A stretch of DNA of 64,000 bases from Afipia sp049747295. GTDB lineage: Bacteria > Pseudomonadota > Alphaproteobacteria > Rhizobiales > Xanthobacteraceae. The notes below the pieces were generated by a model that was given only the letters and a program-made list of their open reading frames with translations, was not told the origin of the DNA and did no database searches. Below are positions 1-8,846 of the stretch, one piece after another. The translations under genes were made by a program, and so were the position numbers. The stretch's first letter is position 1. Every line of letters begins with the position of its first letter. The stretch is taken from contig NZ_JBMHJM010000001.1 of the NCBI RefSeq assembly GCF_049747295.1, positions 3,968,001 to 4,032,000 on the forward strand, written 5' to 3'.

Positions 1-1660
1 CGGCTTCTTCAAGGCCAAGTAAATCGGCGAACGTCATCAATCGATCTGAGCTGAGCAGATTTGACTGGCGCAATAGTTCTAACTTCTTCCGGTCGCCTTT
101 AGCCGAGTCGGTAAGTGCCGCGATATTGAGCTTTGCGCCTGAAAAGAGTGATACGAACGATTGAATTTTGTCTATGCCTCCTGCAGGACATATCGACCAT
201 CGTTGGTCTATGGACGAACGGTTACGGCGCTTCAGCTCTGCTGATAAGGCATGTAGATACAAAACATCGCCGGGACCTTCGACGAGCAGGGTGTTACTTC
301 CGACGAATAAAGATTGAGTGATATTGTACCCGAGTGCACCTTGCAGAGGAAATAGTGAGTCTGGATCAACAACCAGAGCTTCCTGCGAAACTTTCGTTCC
401 GCCTGTGGTCCACATTCCCGGCCTTGTTTGTTTGATTTTGTCTTCGACAATCCTGCATTTATCTAACTGATCAGCTGGCACCATGAAAGGCGAGTGGGTT
501 GAAAAGATCAATTGATGATGCGGCAGCAGTTTGTCGGAAAAATATCGTAGTAAATCTTCCTGCGCTTTGCCGTGTAGCGTTAATCCTGGCTCGTCTAATA
601 GTAGTACGAGATTGGTGCCTGCTTTTCGCACCTGCGCGAACTTTACTAGAAAAGAGAAAAACCAGATAAAGCCAGCGCTGCGTTCTGAGAATGGTACGCT
701 CACTCTGTGAAGAGTGTTGCGAACGCGACTTCGCGCGATCGTTCCAGTGTTAAAGGGGGCGAGGTCGCCCGTTTCTGCTTTTGTAACGCGGACTTCGATC
801 TCGAGAAAAGGATTCTGTGTCCAATATTCACGAAGCTGGTCTGTAATGCTATTTGAGGCTGCTTCGCATCGAGCATTCAGCGACTCGTATGTCGTCGCCG
901 TAGTCATCTCCTGTATGGAAGTGCCGGCGAATTCAAGAAAGTCGAGAAAAACCTATTCGCCGCTTTCGAGCTTTGGCCCTTGTGACTTTCGATGCTCCAA
1001 ATTATCGACACGGATTTGACCAACCATCCTGTCGTAATGCGAAAAATACATAAAGTGCGGAAGTTTGGATTTTAATAAGCTTTCGATAAAGCCGCGTGCA
1101 TTCTTTCCTGGATACTTTTTTATCCGGTCGAGGAGGCGCTGTTGGCGATCACTTTTTTCCTTTGTGTCCTCCAGCGCTTTGCGGAGTTGGTCGGATGATA
1201 TCGCAGTGCCTAGATTCTTTCTCTCAGTCGCGTTGATTTTCTCGTCGTCAAGAAGATGCTTAACAATAGCTGCGTAATCGAGATTTAGTGACCATTCTGG
1301 CTCGGAGGCCTCGTATCGCCGGAGAATTTTGACTTCGTTTGTTGCGAGCGCTTCAGAGCCGAACTCCTCGGCAATTACATTGCGGTCTTCTTGGGAGATT
1401 TCCCAGATTGTCGTTATTACAACGGCTTCTCCGTCCTGATGCCGAGATGAATAATCCTGCAGATATCGGCGTGGATAATCAGTTTCCTTATCGAAAGTTC
1501 GTGGCGTGCTTGGGTGGGGGTTGAGGCCTGTAAGCGCTTGAAGGATTGCCGTTTTGCCGGCTTCGTTCTTCCCAACTAAGCAAACTAGGTTGTCTGCTTC
1601 TACGATTCCCGAGTCCTCTACGCTGCGGTAGTTCGTCACGTGAAACGACTTTAGACGCAT
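1..1660 (-). pseudogene. OLD-family ATP-dependent endonuclease (AAA ATPase + TOPRIM), interrupted by an in-frame TAG; runs off the left edge
   Basis: The protein starts at 1660 (ATG after a GGGGGA stretch) and carries a Walker A motif GKNEAGKT at residues 30-37. Reading stops at a TAG at 953-955 after 235 codons. The same frame then stays open to base 1, about 317 more codons, and encodes the rest of the family: an ABC-type Walker B (LVLLLDEPGLTLHG), an H-loop (FSTHSPFM) and the start of a TOPRIM domain (LLVEGPGDVLYLHAL, then a KIQ..LFSGAKLNIAALTDS stretch). OLD-family proteins are ATP-dependent nucleases, several of them phage-defence effectors (P2 Old, GajA of Gabija). A single nonsense change in an otherwise intact frame points to a recent knock-out, a sequencing error or readthrough. 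GC is visibly lower than in neighbouring genes, which suggests horizontal acquisition. Confidence 0.85.
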
Positions 1661-1824
1661 TTTTTCCCCCGAACATTTTCGCCACCTTAAGTCGAGTGCT
1701 TTGGCACGCGCAACTGATACTTTGGAGGCGAAAGAACGGGGGTCGGTAGCGTAAAATAGAAACCAGATAGGCGGTTGCCGATCCGGTTTTCTTCATTCAG
1801 TTTTTTGTCACTTAAGTGTGTCCC

Positions 1825-3042
1825 TCACTCCACTGCCGCATAAACGAGGCTCCGCACCAGGGTGCGGAAATATTCGCGCTGGCCGGGGCCTTGCGACATG
1901 AAGATGGCGAACAGGTCTTCCTTCGGATCGATCCAGAAGAAGGTGCCCGCCATGCCGCTCCAGAAATATTGTCCGACAGAGCCCGCGAACGGCGCCATGC
2001 CTTCATCGGTGCGCACCGCAAAGCCCAGCCCAAAGCCGTGGCCCGCGGGCACGAGGTGGGTTTCCACCTTCACGCTCGATGCAAGATGGTTCGACGCCAT
2101 GAAGGTGAGCGTCTTGTGGCCGATGAGGCGGTTGCCGTCGAGGGTGCCGCCGTTGAGCAGCATCTGGCAGAAGCGCGCATAGTCCATGGTGGTGGAAACA
2201 AGACCGCCGCCGCCGGATTCCATCTTTGGCACTTCCAGCGGATCGATCAGCGCGACCTTGTCGCCGGTCCATGGATCGGTGGGAAAGGGTTGCGCGATGC
2301 GCGCCTTGTTGGCCTGCGCGGTGGAGAAGCCGGTCTCGTTCATCTGCAGCGGATTGAGAATGCGCTGCTTCAAGAACTCGCCCAGGGTCTGGCCCGAGAT
2401 CACCTCGATGACGCGGCCGAGAATGTCGGTGGAGCGGCTGTAATTCCATTCCGTGCCGGGCTGCGCCATCAACGGCAGTTTGGCGACGAGGCGCGCGTGC
2501 TCTTCATTGGTGATGTCGCGCTTGCGCAGATCCGATTTCGCATACATCCGCTGCACCATGCCCTGGCCGGTGATCTCGTAAGAGAGGCCGGAGGTGTGGC
2601 GCAGCAGGTCCTGAATGGTGATGGGGCGCACGGGCAGCGCATAGTCCATCGCGCCGTTGCGCTCGATGCCGACCCGCACGTCCGCGAACTCCGGAATGAA
2701 CTTCGACAGCGGATCGTTCAGCAGCAGATGGCCGTCTTCCACCAGCATCATGATGCCCAGCGACACCAGCGGCTTGGTCATCGAATAGATGCGGAAAATG
2801 GTGTCGCGCGACATCGCGGCCGCGTCGCCCGGGCCCTGCTTGCCCTGCGCCTCGAACCAACCGATCTGGCCGCGCCTTGCCACCAGCGTCACCACGCCGG
2901 GGGTGGTGCCCTTGTCGATCTCGCGCTGGAACGCCTCGCTCATCTTCTTCAGGCGCGGCAGCGACAGCCCGATAGAGTCAGGTGCTGCGGAGGGCAAAGC
3001 CGGCGTCGAATTGGCAGCAGATGGCGTGGCGTGGACGTTCAT
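1825..3042 (-). CDS. serine hydrolase, class C beta-lactamase fold (family VIII esterase-like)
   Basis: A 405-residue protein of the beta-lactamase/penicillin-binding-protein-like hydrolase family. The catalytic SxxK motif is SMTK at residues 87-90, and a YSR triad replaces the YxN of true beta-lactamases at residues 201-203. The C-terminal part has the Gly-rich GHGFGLGF stretch common in EstB-like family VIII carboxylesterases. These enzymes usually cleave short-chain esters rather than beta-lactams. No clear signal peptide is seen, so it is probably cytoplasmic. It is transcribed divergently from the thioesterase at 3171. The substrate cannot be read from sequence. Long open frames on the opposite strand (for example 1816-3132) are codon-bias shadows. 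Confidence 0.88.
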   Translation of the reverse strand: MNVHATPSAANSTPALPSAAPDSIGLSLPRLKKMSEAFQREIDKGTTPGVVTLVARRGQIGWFEAQGKQGPGDAAAMSRDTIFRIYSMTKPLVSLGIMMLVEDGHLLLNDPLSKFIPEFADVRVGIERNGAMDYALPVRPITIQDLLRHTSGLSYEITGQGMVQRMYAKSDLRKRDITNEEHARLVAKLPLMAQPGTEWNYSRSTDILGRVIEVISGQTLGEFLKQRILNPLQMNETGFSTAQANKARIAQPFPTDPWTGDKVALIDPLEVPKMESGGGGLVSTTMDYARFCQMLLNGGTLDGNRLIGHKTLTFMASNHLASSVKVETHLVPAGHGFGLGFAVRTDEGMAPFAGSVGQYFWSGMAGTFFWIDPKEDLFAIFMSQGPGQREYFRTLVRSLVYAAVE

Positions 3043-3170
3043 GGGGCCTCCGAATTTCTTGTTTCGCTGCAGAGCCGGACATGGTTGAACCGGCGCGTCG
3101 GGCGGCAGATTGGAACAAAAAATCTGCCTTGAACAGGGCGAGATCGCGAAGGGTGATCGTGCATTTCGTC

Positions 3171-3629
3171 ATGATGGATATGACAGGTAAGACGGACAGG
3201 TTGATGAGCGAGATAAGCGCTGAAGAACTCCAAAAAGACGGTTGGACCATCTTCGATGACGACGGTTTCCTGAGCTTGGTGGGTCCGCTCTGGCAGCGCA
3301 AGAGCGGCGAGACCCATCAATACGCCATCGCTTCCGGGCCCAAGCACAAGAACCGGCGCGGCTTTGTGCAGGGCGGCCTTCTGATGACGCTGGCGGACCG
3401 TTCGCTCGGCATGGCGGCGCGCGAGGGCAGCGGCGCCAGCGCCGTGGTGACGATCCAGATGGACACGCAGTTCATCGATGCCGCCAAGATCGGCGAACTT
3501 TTGATTTCCACGCCGCACATGGTGCGCTCGACGCGCACGCTGGTCTTCCTCAACACCGAGATCACCGCCAACGGCCGCTGTGTCGCCATGGCCAGCGGCG
3601 TGTTCAAGATCATGAAGGGGGAAGGGTAA
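3171..3629 (+). CDS. PaaI-family hotdog-fold thioesterase
   Basis: About 152 residues with a hotdog-fold pattern: a GGLLMTLADRSLGMAA helix, where the Asp is the usual catalytic position, and a C-terminal strand ending in ASGVFKIMK. Family members hydrolyse acyl-CoA thioesters, often aromatic or medium-chain. Start choice is uncertain: the frame is open from 2982, but homology begins after the ATG cluster at 3171-3180; an ATG at 3204 (MSEISAEEL) after a GACAGG stretch is an equally good candidate. A second hotdog protein lies at 58570-59022. The neighbours give no clear pathway. Confidence 0.8.
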   Translation: MMDMTGKTDRLMSEISAEELQKDGWTIFDDDGFLSLVGPLWQRKSGETHQYAIASGPKHKNRRGFVQGGLLMTLADRSLGMAAREGSGASAVVTIQMDTQFIDAAKIGELLISTPHMVRSTRTLVFLNTEITANGRCVAMASGVFKIMKGEG

Positions 3630-3728
3630 CTTCCAATCCCTGTTGGCCATCTCGGATTGCGACGGCGCAGTTCCGCGAATAAGCTCAACGCGCCGTTGGG
3701 GCGCATGAAGTGATTTGGGCTGAGATCC

Positions 3729-4115
3729 GTGGATACGAGTATCCCTGATTTTATTGAGATGGTTGTGACGCTGTTTGCAGCCGCGACGACTCGTTACATT
3801 CTTGAGGATGACCGGCTTGTCATCCGGCGTGGCGGCTTCATCTCAATGGAAATTCCATACCGCGATGTGGATCTGATTGAATATATAGACGACAAGCCTC
3901 AGTTCTTCGGCCCGGAACGCCTGTACCGGCTTGCTTTTCCTTTAAGGAATATCTTGCGTATCCAAATAAGAAAGAAGAGCAGTTTTCATTACGTCCTTAT
4001 CAACCCGCGTGATCCCGACTACCTCATCAAGACTTGGTACTGGGCCAGGTATCCCGCCGAGGCGCGGGCTCAAGCAGCGCAACCTCCATTGCCGAGCGCC
4101 CCGCGATTGGTTTGA
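3729..4115 (+). CDS. small PH-like (bacterial PH domain) protein
   Basis: A 128-residue soluble protein with the alternating strand pattern of bacterial PH domains (YILEDDRLVIRRGG, IPYRDVDLIEYIDD, then a FHYVLINPRDPDYLI strand near the C-terminus), as found in YdbT/bPH2-type proteins. The tail is rich in Ala and Pro. The frame starts at a GTG (3729) with a weak ribosome-binding site; an ATG eleven codons in is an alternative. The function is unknown. It stands alone between the thioesterase and the DUF1254 pair, on the same strand but about 160 bases before the next gene. Confidence 0.55.
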   Translation: MDTSIPDFIEMVVTLFAAATTRYILEDDRLVIRRGGFISMEIPYRDVDLIEYIDDKPQFFGPERLYRLAFPLRNILRIQIRKKSSFHYVLINPRDPDYLIKTWYWARYPAEARAQAAQPPLPSAPRLV

Positions 4116-4279
4116 GCCAATCTCGCTCTGCGGAACTGAAACGCCGCGTGTGCGTCATTGGTTCGCGGTGCCTGTCAGATGCAGCCCGGCGCTCCATGCG
4201 GTAGAATGAAAGACATTTAAGACTTTAAGGAGTTTGTCGCGACCGGCCATTGTTCGATCAGCTTATTTGGGAGGAACGC

Positions 4280-5713
4280 ATGCGTACGCTTGTTCGTGGT
4301 TCGTCGTCCCTGCTCGTCGGAATTGCCATTCCCGCTTTGCTTCACACTTTGGATGTTCACGCCCAGGAGCTTTTAAAGGACCAGCTCGCCCACCGCGCCA
4401 TCGAGCGCCGCGCCGTGGAGGCGATGATCTGGGGCATGCCCGCGGTGAACGCGGACCTCATGCTGCAGACCATGCTCAACACCACCAACGCCAAGGTCAA
4501 CGAGATCATCTTCTGGTCACGGCCGGTGAACTGGAAGAACCAGACGCTGACGCCCAATCCCGACGCGATCTACTTCATGTCGTTCTGGAACGTGAAGGAT
4601 GGTCCCGTCGTGATCGAGGTTCCGGCGGCGCAGGGCGGCTCGATTGCGGGCAACATCGTCGATGCATGGCAGATGCCGCTGGAAGACGCCGGGCCTGACG
4701 GCGCCGACAAAGGCAAGGGCGGCAAGTACGTGATCCTGCCGCCGGGTTACAGCGGCAAGGTGCCGGAAGGGACCATTCCGCTGCGCTCGGAAACCAACAG
4801 CGGCTTCGCGCTGCTGCGTTCCAATCTCGCCAGCCATAGTAACGCCGATATCGCGAAGTCCGTCGCCTATGGCAAGCAGATCAAAGTCTATCCACTGTCG
4901 CAGGCCGCCAAGCCGCCACCGACGAAGTTCACCGACGTCTATGACGCGCTGTTCGATTCCACCATCAAGTACGACGGCAGTTTCTATCGCAGTCTCGCCC
5001 GTGTGGTGCAGAACGAGCCGTGGCTGCAGCGCGACCGCGCGATGATTGATCCGCTGCGCACCATCGGCATCGAGAAGGGCAGGCCGTTCAACCCCGATGA
5101 CAGGACGCTGGCGGTTCTGGATAGCGCGGCGCGCGAGGCGCATGCGGAGTTGTCGGCGCGCTATGACGAAGGCTTTCCGGTGATCAATCCCGGCATCCGG
5201 TGGTTTCCCGCCGCCATGCCGGAGATGGTAAAGGCTGCATCGACCGCCTATGCGGACCCGGACACCTATCCGGTGGATGCGCGCGGCGTCAGCTACACAT
5301 TGGGCTTCACCGGCATCAAGCGGATCGGCACCGCGCAATTCTATCTGATGACGAGCAAGGACAAGGACGGCGACGCCTTCGACGGCGGCAAGCTCTATCG
5401 GCTCACCGTGCCCGCGAAGGCGCCGGTGAAGCAGTACTGGTCAGTCACGGTGTATGATCGCGAGACCCATGCGCTGGTGCCGAACATGGATCGCGCCAGT
5501 GTCGCCTCCACCAGTACCGGCGTGCAGACAAATGCCGATGGATCAATGGATGTCTATTTCGGGCCGGAGGCGCCGGAAGGCAAGCAAGCCAACTGGGTGC
5601 CGACCGACGCCAATCGCAAATTCGAACTGCTGTTCCGTCTCTATGGGCCGGAGAAGCCGCTGTTCGAAAAGACGTGGAAATTGCCTGACGTGGAGAAAGT
5701 CGCAACGAAGTAA
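4280..5713 (+). CDS. exported DUF1254/DUF1214 protein, copy 1
   Basis: A 477-residue protein starting at the ATG preceded by GGGAGGAACGC. Residues 1-29 form a Sec signal peptide ending in VHAQ, so it is probably periplasmic. The N-terminal half fits DUF1254 (AVEAMIWGMPAVNADLM, NPDAIYFMSFWNV) and the C-terminal half DUF1214 (YWSVTVYDRETHALV, NADGSMDVYFGPEAP). The reaction is not established; some members are loosely called cell-envelope proteins. Gene 5747-7240 follows 33 bases later with the same architecture, so the two are likely one operon that arose by duplication and then diverged. Confidence 0.88.
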   Translation: MRTLVRGSSSLLVGIAIPALLHTLDVHAQELLKDQLAHRAIERRAVEAMIWGMPAVNADLMLQTMLNTTNAKVNEIIFWSRPVNWKNQTLTPNPDAIYFMSFWNVKDGPVVIEVPAAQGGSIAGNIVDAWQMPLEDAGPDGADKGKGGKYVILPPGYSGKVPEGTIPLRSETNSGFALLRSNLASHSNADIAKSVAYGKQIKVYPLSQAAKPPPTKFTDVYDALFDSTIKYDGSFYRSLARVVQNEPWLQRDRAMIDPLRTIGIEKGRPFNPDDRTLAVLDSAAREAHAELSARYDEGFPVINPGIRWFPAAMPEMVKAASTAYADPDTYPVDARGVSYTLGFTGIKRIGTAQFYLMTSKDKDGDAFDGGKLYRLTVPAKAPVKQYWSVTVYDRETHALVPNMDRASVASTSTGVQTNADGSMDVYFGPEAPEGKQANWVPTDANRKFELLFRLYGPEKPLFEKTWKLPDVEKVATK

Positions 5714-5746
5714 ATCACATCATCATATGTCCTCGGAGAGAGTGCC

Positions 5747-7240
5747 ATGACCAGTGCCGCAAGAGTGCTTTTGTCTGCCGGCCTCGCCGGACTGTTCGCC
5801 TCCGTCAGCTCATTGTCGCTCGCGCAGACATCGATCGCGCCGTCACCCGGCTGGGACCGCGCGTTGCCGCCGGGGCCGGACACGCGGGTGAAGATCACCG
5901 AGGAATACGCCAAGCTCGTCGCACGGGATGCATATTTCTGGACCTGGCCGATGGTGAACATCTACAACCGCCGGCTCGCCTTTTCGCAGGTGAAGGATTT
6001 CGTCATGGCAGGTCCGGTGCCGAGCGCGCCGCTCAATCGCGTGGCGATGCTGACGGATTATGTGAATCCGGATCAGCGGCTGGTGGCGTGTCCCAATCAG
6101 GATGTGGTCTACGGCGCGGGCGCGCTGGCGCTGGATCTGTCACCGGTGGTGATCCAGGTGCCGGATTTCGGCGACCGCTTCTGGGTCTACCAGATCGTCA
6201 ACACGCGCACCGACAGCGTGGTGGAGCTCGGCAAGATGTACGGCACCACTCCGGGCTTCTACATGCTCGCTGGGCCGAACTGGAACGGCGAGGTGCCGAG
6301 GGGCATCACCAAAGTGTTCCGCTCGGCGTCCAACACCAATTTCGCCGCGCCGCGCATCTTCCTGGACGACACGCCGGAGGACAAGCGCGCCATTCAGGAG
6401 GTAGTGAACCAGGTGATGATCTATCCGGTGGCGGAATTCGACGGCGGCATGAAGCGTTACGACTGGAGCAAGATCCCCACGGTTGCCGGAACAGCGCAAG
6501 GCGAAGGTGAGACGAAGTGGGTGTTCCCGGACAAGATCTTCGATCAGCTTCCCGCTGTGTTCGCGGATACGCCGCCGCTGCCGGGCGAGGAGGCGCGCTA
6601 TGCGCAGGTGCTGGCGGTGATCGAGGCGGCGAAGACAAATCCCGAGCTCAAAGCCGCGATGATCAAGGCGGCGGCGGAAGCAGAGGAGCAACTGGTGACG
6701 CCGCTGTTTCAATTCCGGAATTACGGCGAGCAGTTGCCGCACAACTGGAGCACCATCTCCAACGAAGCGGCGTTCGGCACCGATTACTTCACGCGCACGG
6801 CGGTGGCGAAATCCAACATCCTCGTCAACGCGCCGAACGAGACGAAGTACTATTATCAGGACTTCGATGCCGACCGCGTGCGGCTCAACGGCGCGAACCG
6901 CTACACCGTCACCTTCGCGAAGGACCAGACGCCGCCGGTCAACGGCTTCTGGTCGCTGACGCTTTATAACGAGCATCATTTTTTCGCGAAGAACGAGCTG
7001 ACGCGCTATTCGCTCGGGACCAAGAACAAGACGCTGAAATACAATCCCGATGGTTCGCTCACCATTTATGTGCAGGCCGATCCGCCGTCCGAGGCCCAGC
7101 GCAGCAACTGGCTGCCGGCGCCGAAGGCCGACTTCTCGCTGTTCGGCCGCGCCTATTGGCCGAAGGTCGCAGTGATGGACGGCTCATGGACACCGCCGCC
7201 GGTGGTGCGCACCAACGTCGCGACCGGAGAGGCGAAGTAG
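5747..7240 (+). CDS. exported DUF1254/DUF1214 protein, copy 2
   Basis: A 497-residue protein with a signal peptide (about residues 1-26, cleaved near LSLAQ) and the same DUF1254-DUF1214 layout as its upstream neighbour: YFWTWPMVNIYNRR near the N-terminus, NQDVVYGAGALALDL, and FWSLTLYNEHHFF plus NPDGSLTIYVQADPP near the C-terminus. The ATG follows a GGAGAGAGTGCC ribosome-binding site. Sequence identity with copy 1 looks low outside these motifs, so the pair is old rather than a recent tandem duplication. Periplasmic location is inferred from the signal peptide; the substrate is unknown. Confidence 0.88.
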   Translation: MTSAARVLLSAGLAGLFASVSSLSLAQTSIAPSPGWDRALPPGPDTRVKITEEYAKLVARDAYFWTWPMVNIYNRRLAFSQVKDFVMAGPVPSAPLNRVAMLTDYVNPDQRLVACPNQDVVYGAGALALDLSPVVIQVPDFGDRFWVYQIVNTRTDSVVELGKMYGTTPGFYMLAGPNWNGEVPRGITKVFRSASNTNFAAPRIFLDDTPEDKRAIQEVVNQVMIYPVAEFDGGMKRYDWSKIPTVAGTAQGEGETKWVFPDKIFDQLPAVFADTPPLPGEEARYAQVLAVIEAAKTNPELKAAMIKAAAEAEEQLVTPLFQFRNYGEQLPHNWSTISNEAAFGTDYFTRTAVAKSNILVNAPNETKYYYQDFDADRVRLNGANRYTVTFAKDQTPPVNGFWSLTLYNEHHFFAKNELTRYSLGTKNKTLKYNPDGSLTIYVQADPPSEAQRSNWLPAPKADFSLFGRAYWPKVAVMDGSWTPPPVVRTNVATGEAK

Positions 7241-7244
7241 AGCT

Positions 7245-7559
7245 TTAAGGTGCGAAAGTTTGGCCGTGGTTTCCCGTGCGCGCGGTGACCTGCCGCCAGA
7301 CCCATAGTGCGAGCAGCACGATCAGCGATCCGGCCACCGCGGAGACAATGTCGCGCAGCGAGATCGAGATCGTGTTGAGGTAGGGCAGCCAGTCGAACAT
7401 GCGGAACAGGAAGCCGCCGATCAACGCGCCGACAAGACCGAGGCCGAGATTGGGCCACAGTCCGAAGCCGCCGCGTTTCCAGGTAATCAGGCGTCCGGCG
7501 AGGCTTCCGCCGATCAGCCCGACCACGACCCAGACGAACAGTTGTGATGTGGTTGGCAT
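7245..7559 (-). CDS. GlsB/YeaQ/YmgE-family stress membrane protein
   Basis: A small inner-membrane protein of about 104 residues with Gly-rich transmembrane helices (VVVGLIGGSLAG, LGLVGALIGGFLF, VSAVAGSLIVLLALWVW), the pattern of the transglycosylase-associated protein family. Members are often induced in stationary phase or by acid stress; their biochemical role is unclear. The ATG at 7559 is preferred because GAGAG sits 9 bases upstream; an ATG at 7571 is also in frame. It converges with the DUF1254 pair and is divergent from the STAS-like gene at 7607, only 47 bases away. Confidence 0.85.
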   Translation of the reverse strand: MPTTSQLFVWVVVGLIGGSLAGRLITWKRGGFGLWPNLGLGLVGALIGGFLFRMFDWLPYLNTISISLRDIVSAVAGSLIVLLALWVWRQVTARTGNHGQTFAP

Positions 7560-7606
7560 GGTCGCTCTCATCTCGTTGAAAGGCAGCAGTGCTGCCGGGA
7601 GTTACG

Positions 7607-7984
7607 ATGATCAATTTTGAATTAATCCGAGACCAAGGCATCCTTATTCTGTCACCGGATGGGCCGCTCGAAAAGGCGGACTTTGACCGGCTGGTGTCGG
7701 AGATCGACCCCTTCATTGCCGCGAACGGCAGGCTCAACGGCCTGATGATCGTCGCCGGGGCCTTTCCAGGGTGGGACAGCTTCGGGGCACTCGTCTCACA
7801 TCTGCGGTTTGTGAAGGACCATCACCGGAAGGTGGCGCGGGTGGCTGCCGTCACCGACAGCGAAGTCCTCAAGATCATGCCGCACATCGCCCGGCACTTC
7901 GTGGCGGCAGAGATCCGGCAGTTTGCTTTCGATGAAAAGGCCGAAGCGCTGGCCTGGTTGGAAGCGAGCCACACTGCCGCGTGA
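7607..7984 (+). CDS. SpoIIAA-like/STAS domain protein
   Basis: About 125 residues starting at the ATG after CCGGGAGTTACG. The pattern (GILILSPDGPLEKADFDRL, then DPFIAANGRLNGLMIVAG, FVKDHHRKVARVAAVTDS, and a C-terminal AFDEKAEALAWLEAS) is that of the SpoIIAA-like family, a STAS-related lipid-binding or regulatory fold common in alphaproteobacteria. The family has no defined pathway. It shares a short intergenic region with the GlsB-like gene, so both may respond to stress together. Confidence 0.8.
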   Translation: MINFELIRDQGILILSPDGPLEKADFDRLVSEIDPFIAANGRLNGLMIVAGAFPGWDSFGALVSHLRFVKDHHRKVARVAAVTDSEVLKIMPHIARHFVAAEIRQFAFDEKAEALAWLEASHTAA

Positions 7985-7991
7985 TGGCGCG

Positions 7992-8090
7992 TCAGTGGTG
8001 CATGCGCGGATACATGGCGATCACCGCGACCGCGAAGGGCACCACGATGGCGATGACCACATAAATACGGAAGAGCGTGTTCTGACTCAT
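7992..8090 (-). CDS. 32-residue single-helix membrane peptide
   Basis: A short frame encoding 32 residues: a polar start (MSQNTLFRIY), one continuous hydrophobic helix (VVIAIVVPFAVAVIAMY) and a His-containing tail (PRMHH). The composition is what one expects of a small inner-membrane peptide. No strong Shine-Dalgarno is seen, which lowers confidence. A FixK/FNR-like palindrome lies 99 bases upstream (8189-8202), at the right distance for a promoter with a leader of about 64 bases. Small single-helix subunits of terminal oxidases (CydX, CcoQ) are comparable in size, but no specific homology is claimed. Confidence 0.4.
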   Translation of the reverse strand: MSQNTLFRIYVVIAIVVPFAVAVIAMYPRMHH

Positions 8091-8188
8091 GGGAACAGGC
8101 TAGATGACGCGCGTTCCATATTACAGCAGCATCACTGACCCAATCCGATGGAGGCAAGAACGGCAAGGAAACGCAATCGCGCTCCATC

Positions 8189-8202
8189 TTGATTTAGGTC
8201 AA
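8189..8202. promoter_or_regulatory. FixK/FNR-type binding site
   Basis: The 14-mer TTGATTTAGGTCAA fits the FNR/FixK consensus TTGA-N6-TCAA and differs from the ideal TTGAT-N4-ATCAA at one base. It lies between the small membrane peptide (start 8090, minus) and the Gly-rich protein (start 8299, plus). A class II arrangement (site centred at -41.5) would give leaders of about 62-64 bases on either side, so it could act on one or both. It would indicate regulation by oxygen limitation. Confidence 0.55.
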
Positions 8203-8298
8203 GTCCGAACCGGGTGAGGAGCAAATGCTCTTCTCGGGTGCCGGCCCAAGCGCGCATCCCGGTTCACTGCCCGGCACCCCAATTAACGGAGGAATGCC

Positions 8299-8769
8299 AT
8301 GCTTCGATACATAATGGTTGCCGTTGCAGCGCTCGTCCTCATCACCGTCAGTCTCATTCCTGACGATGCGTTTGCCCGGCGTGGCGGCGGCGGCGGGGGA
8401 TTCCGCGGCGGTGGAGGATTCCATGGCGGCGGCATGCGCGCCGGTGGTTTCCACGGCGGTGCGCGAGGGTATGCGGGACGCGGATATAGAGGCGGCGTGG
8501 GACGCTATGGCGTCGCCGGTCGCGGCTACGGGTATCGGCCTGTTCAGGGTCGCCCGGTCGCACGCGCAGCTGTCCGGCGTGGCGCCTATCGAAACGCCGG
8601 CTATTACGGTGGCCGTTATTATCGTGGCGCAGGGTGGGGCGCCGCAGCCGGTGCGGCGGCGGTCGGTGCAGCGGCAGCAGGGGCCTACGGTTATTACAAT
8701 CAAGGTGGCTGCTATACCAACAGCTACGGCTCCTGGGTTTGCCCGGGCCAGTATGGCTACGGGTATTAA
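8299..8769 (+). CDS. exported Gly/Ala/Tyr-rich low-complexity protein
   Basis: A 156-residue protein with a signal peptide (residues 1-26, ending DAFA) followed by Gly-rich repeats (GGGGGGFRGGGG, FHGGGMRAGGFHGG), a Tyr/Arg/Gly region, an Ala/Gly helix (WGAAAGAAAVGAAAAGAYGYY) and a C-terminal pair of Cys residues in CYTNSYGSWVCPG. A GGAGG site precedes the ATG. Similar proteins are common in rhizobia as secreted or surface proteins of unknown function. The FixK-like site at 8189-8202 may control it, and a strong palindromic terminator follows at 8805. Confidence 0.8.
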   Translation: MLRYIMVAVAALVLITVSLIPDDAFARRGGGGGGFRGGGGFHGGGMRAGGFHGGARGYAGRGYRGGVGRYGVAGRGYGYRPVQGRPVARAAVRRGAYRNAGYYGGRYYRGAGWGAAAGAAAVGAAAAGAYGYYNQGGCYTNSYGSWVCPGQYGYGY

Positions 8770-8804
8770 AGCGGTTAGCTGCAGGGAGGTCGGCTGAGCG
8801 CGCG

Positions 8805-8830
8805 AACCGCTCCACCATGGTGGAGCGGTT
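8805..8830. terminator. bidirectional rho-independent terminator
   Basis: A perfect 26-base palindrome with 12-base arms (AACCGCTCCACC and GGTGGAGCGGTT) around a 2-base centre, followed by TTTGCTT on the plus strand. It sits between the convergent Gly-rich gene (ends 8769) and the last gene of the chromate operon (ends 8847), so it can end both transcripts. Confidence 0.8.
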
Positions 8831-8846
8831 TGCTTGATGCGTCGGC

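Noticed and set aside
1816..3132. A 438-codon open frame on the plus strand
   Set aside because: It is antisense to the serine hydrolase gene, has no domain and arises from GC-rich codon bias.
4132..4156. GGAAC-N16-CGTC upstream of the DUF1254 pair, resembling an EcfG general-stress promoter
   Set aside because: The -10 should be CGTT, and the position gives a long leader; the match is too weak to call.
8390..8480. Short GGCGGC-type repeats that could suggest a repeat array
   Set aside because: They encode the Gly-rich part of an exported protein; no spacer structure, so not a CRISPR or minisatellite.
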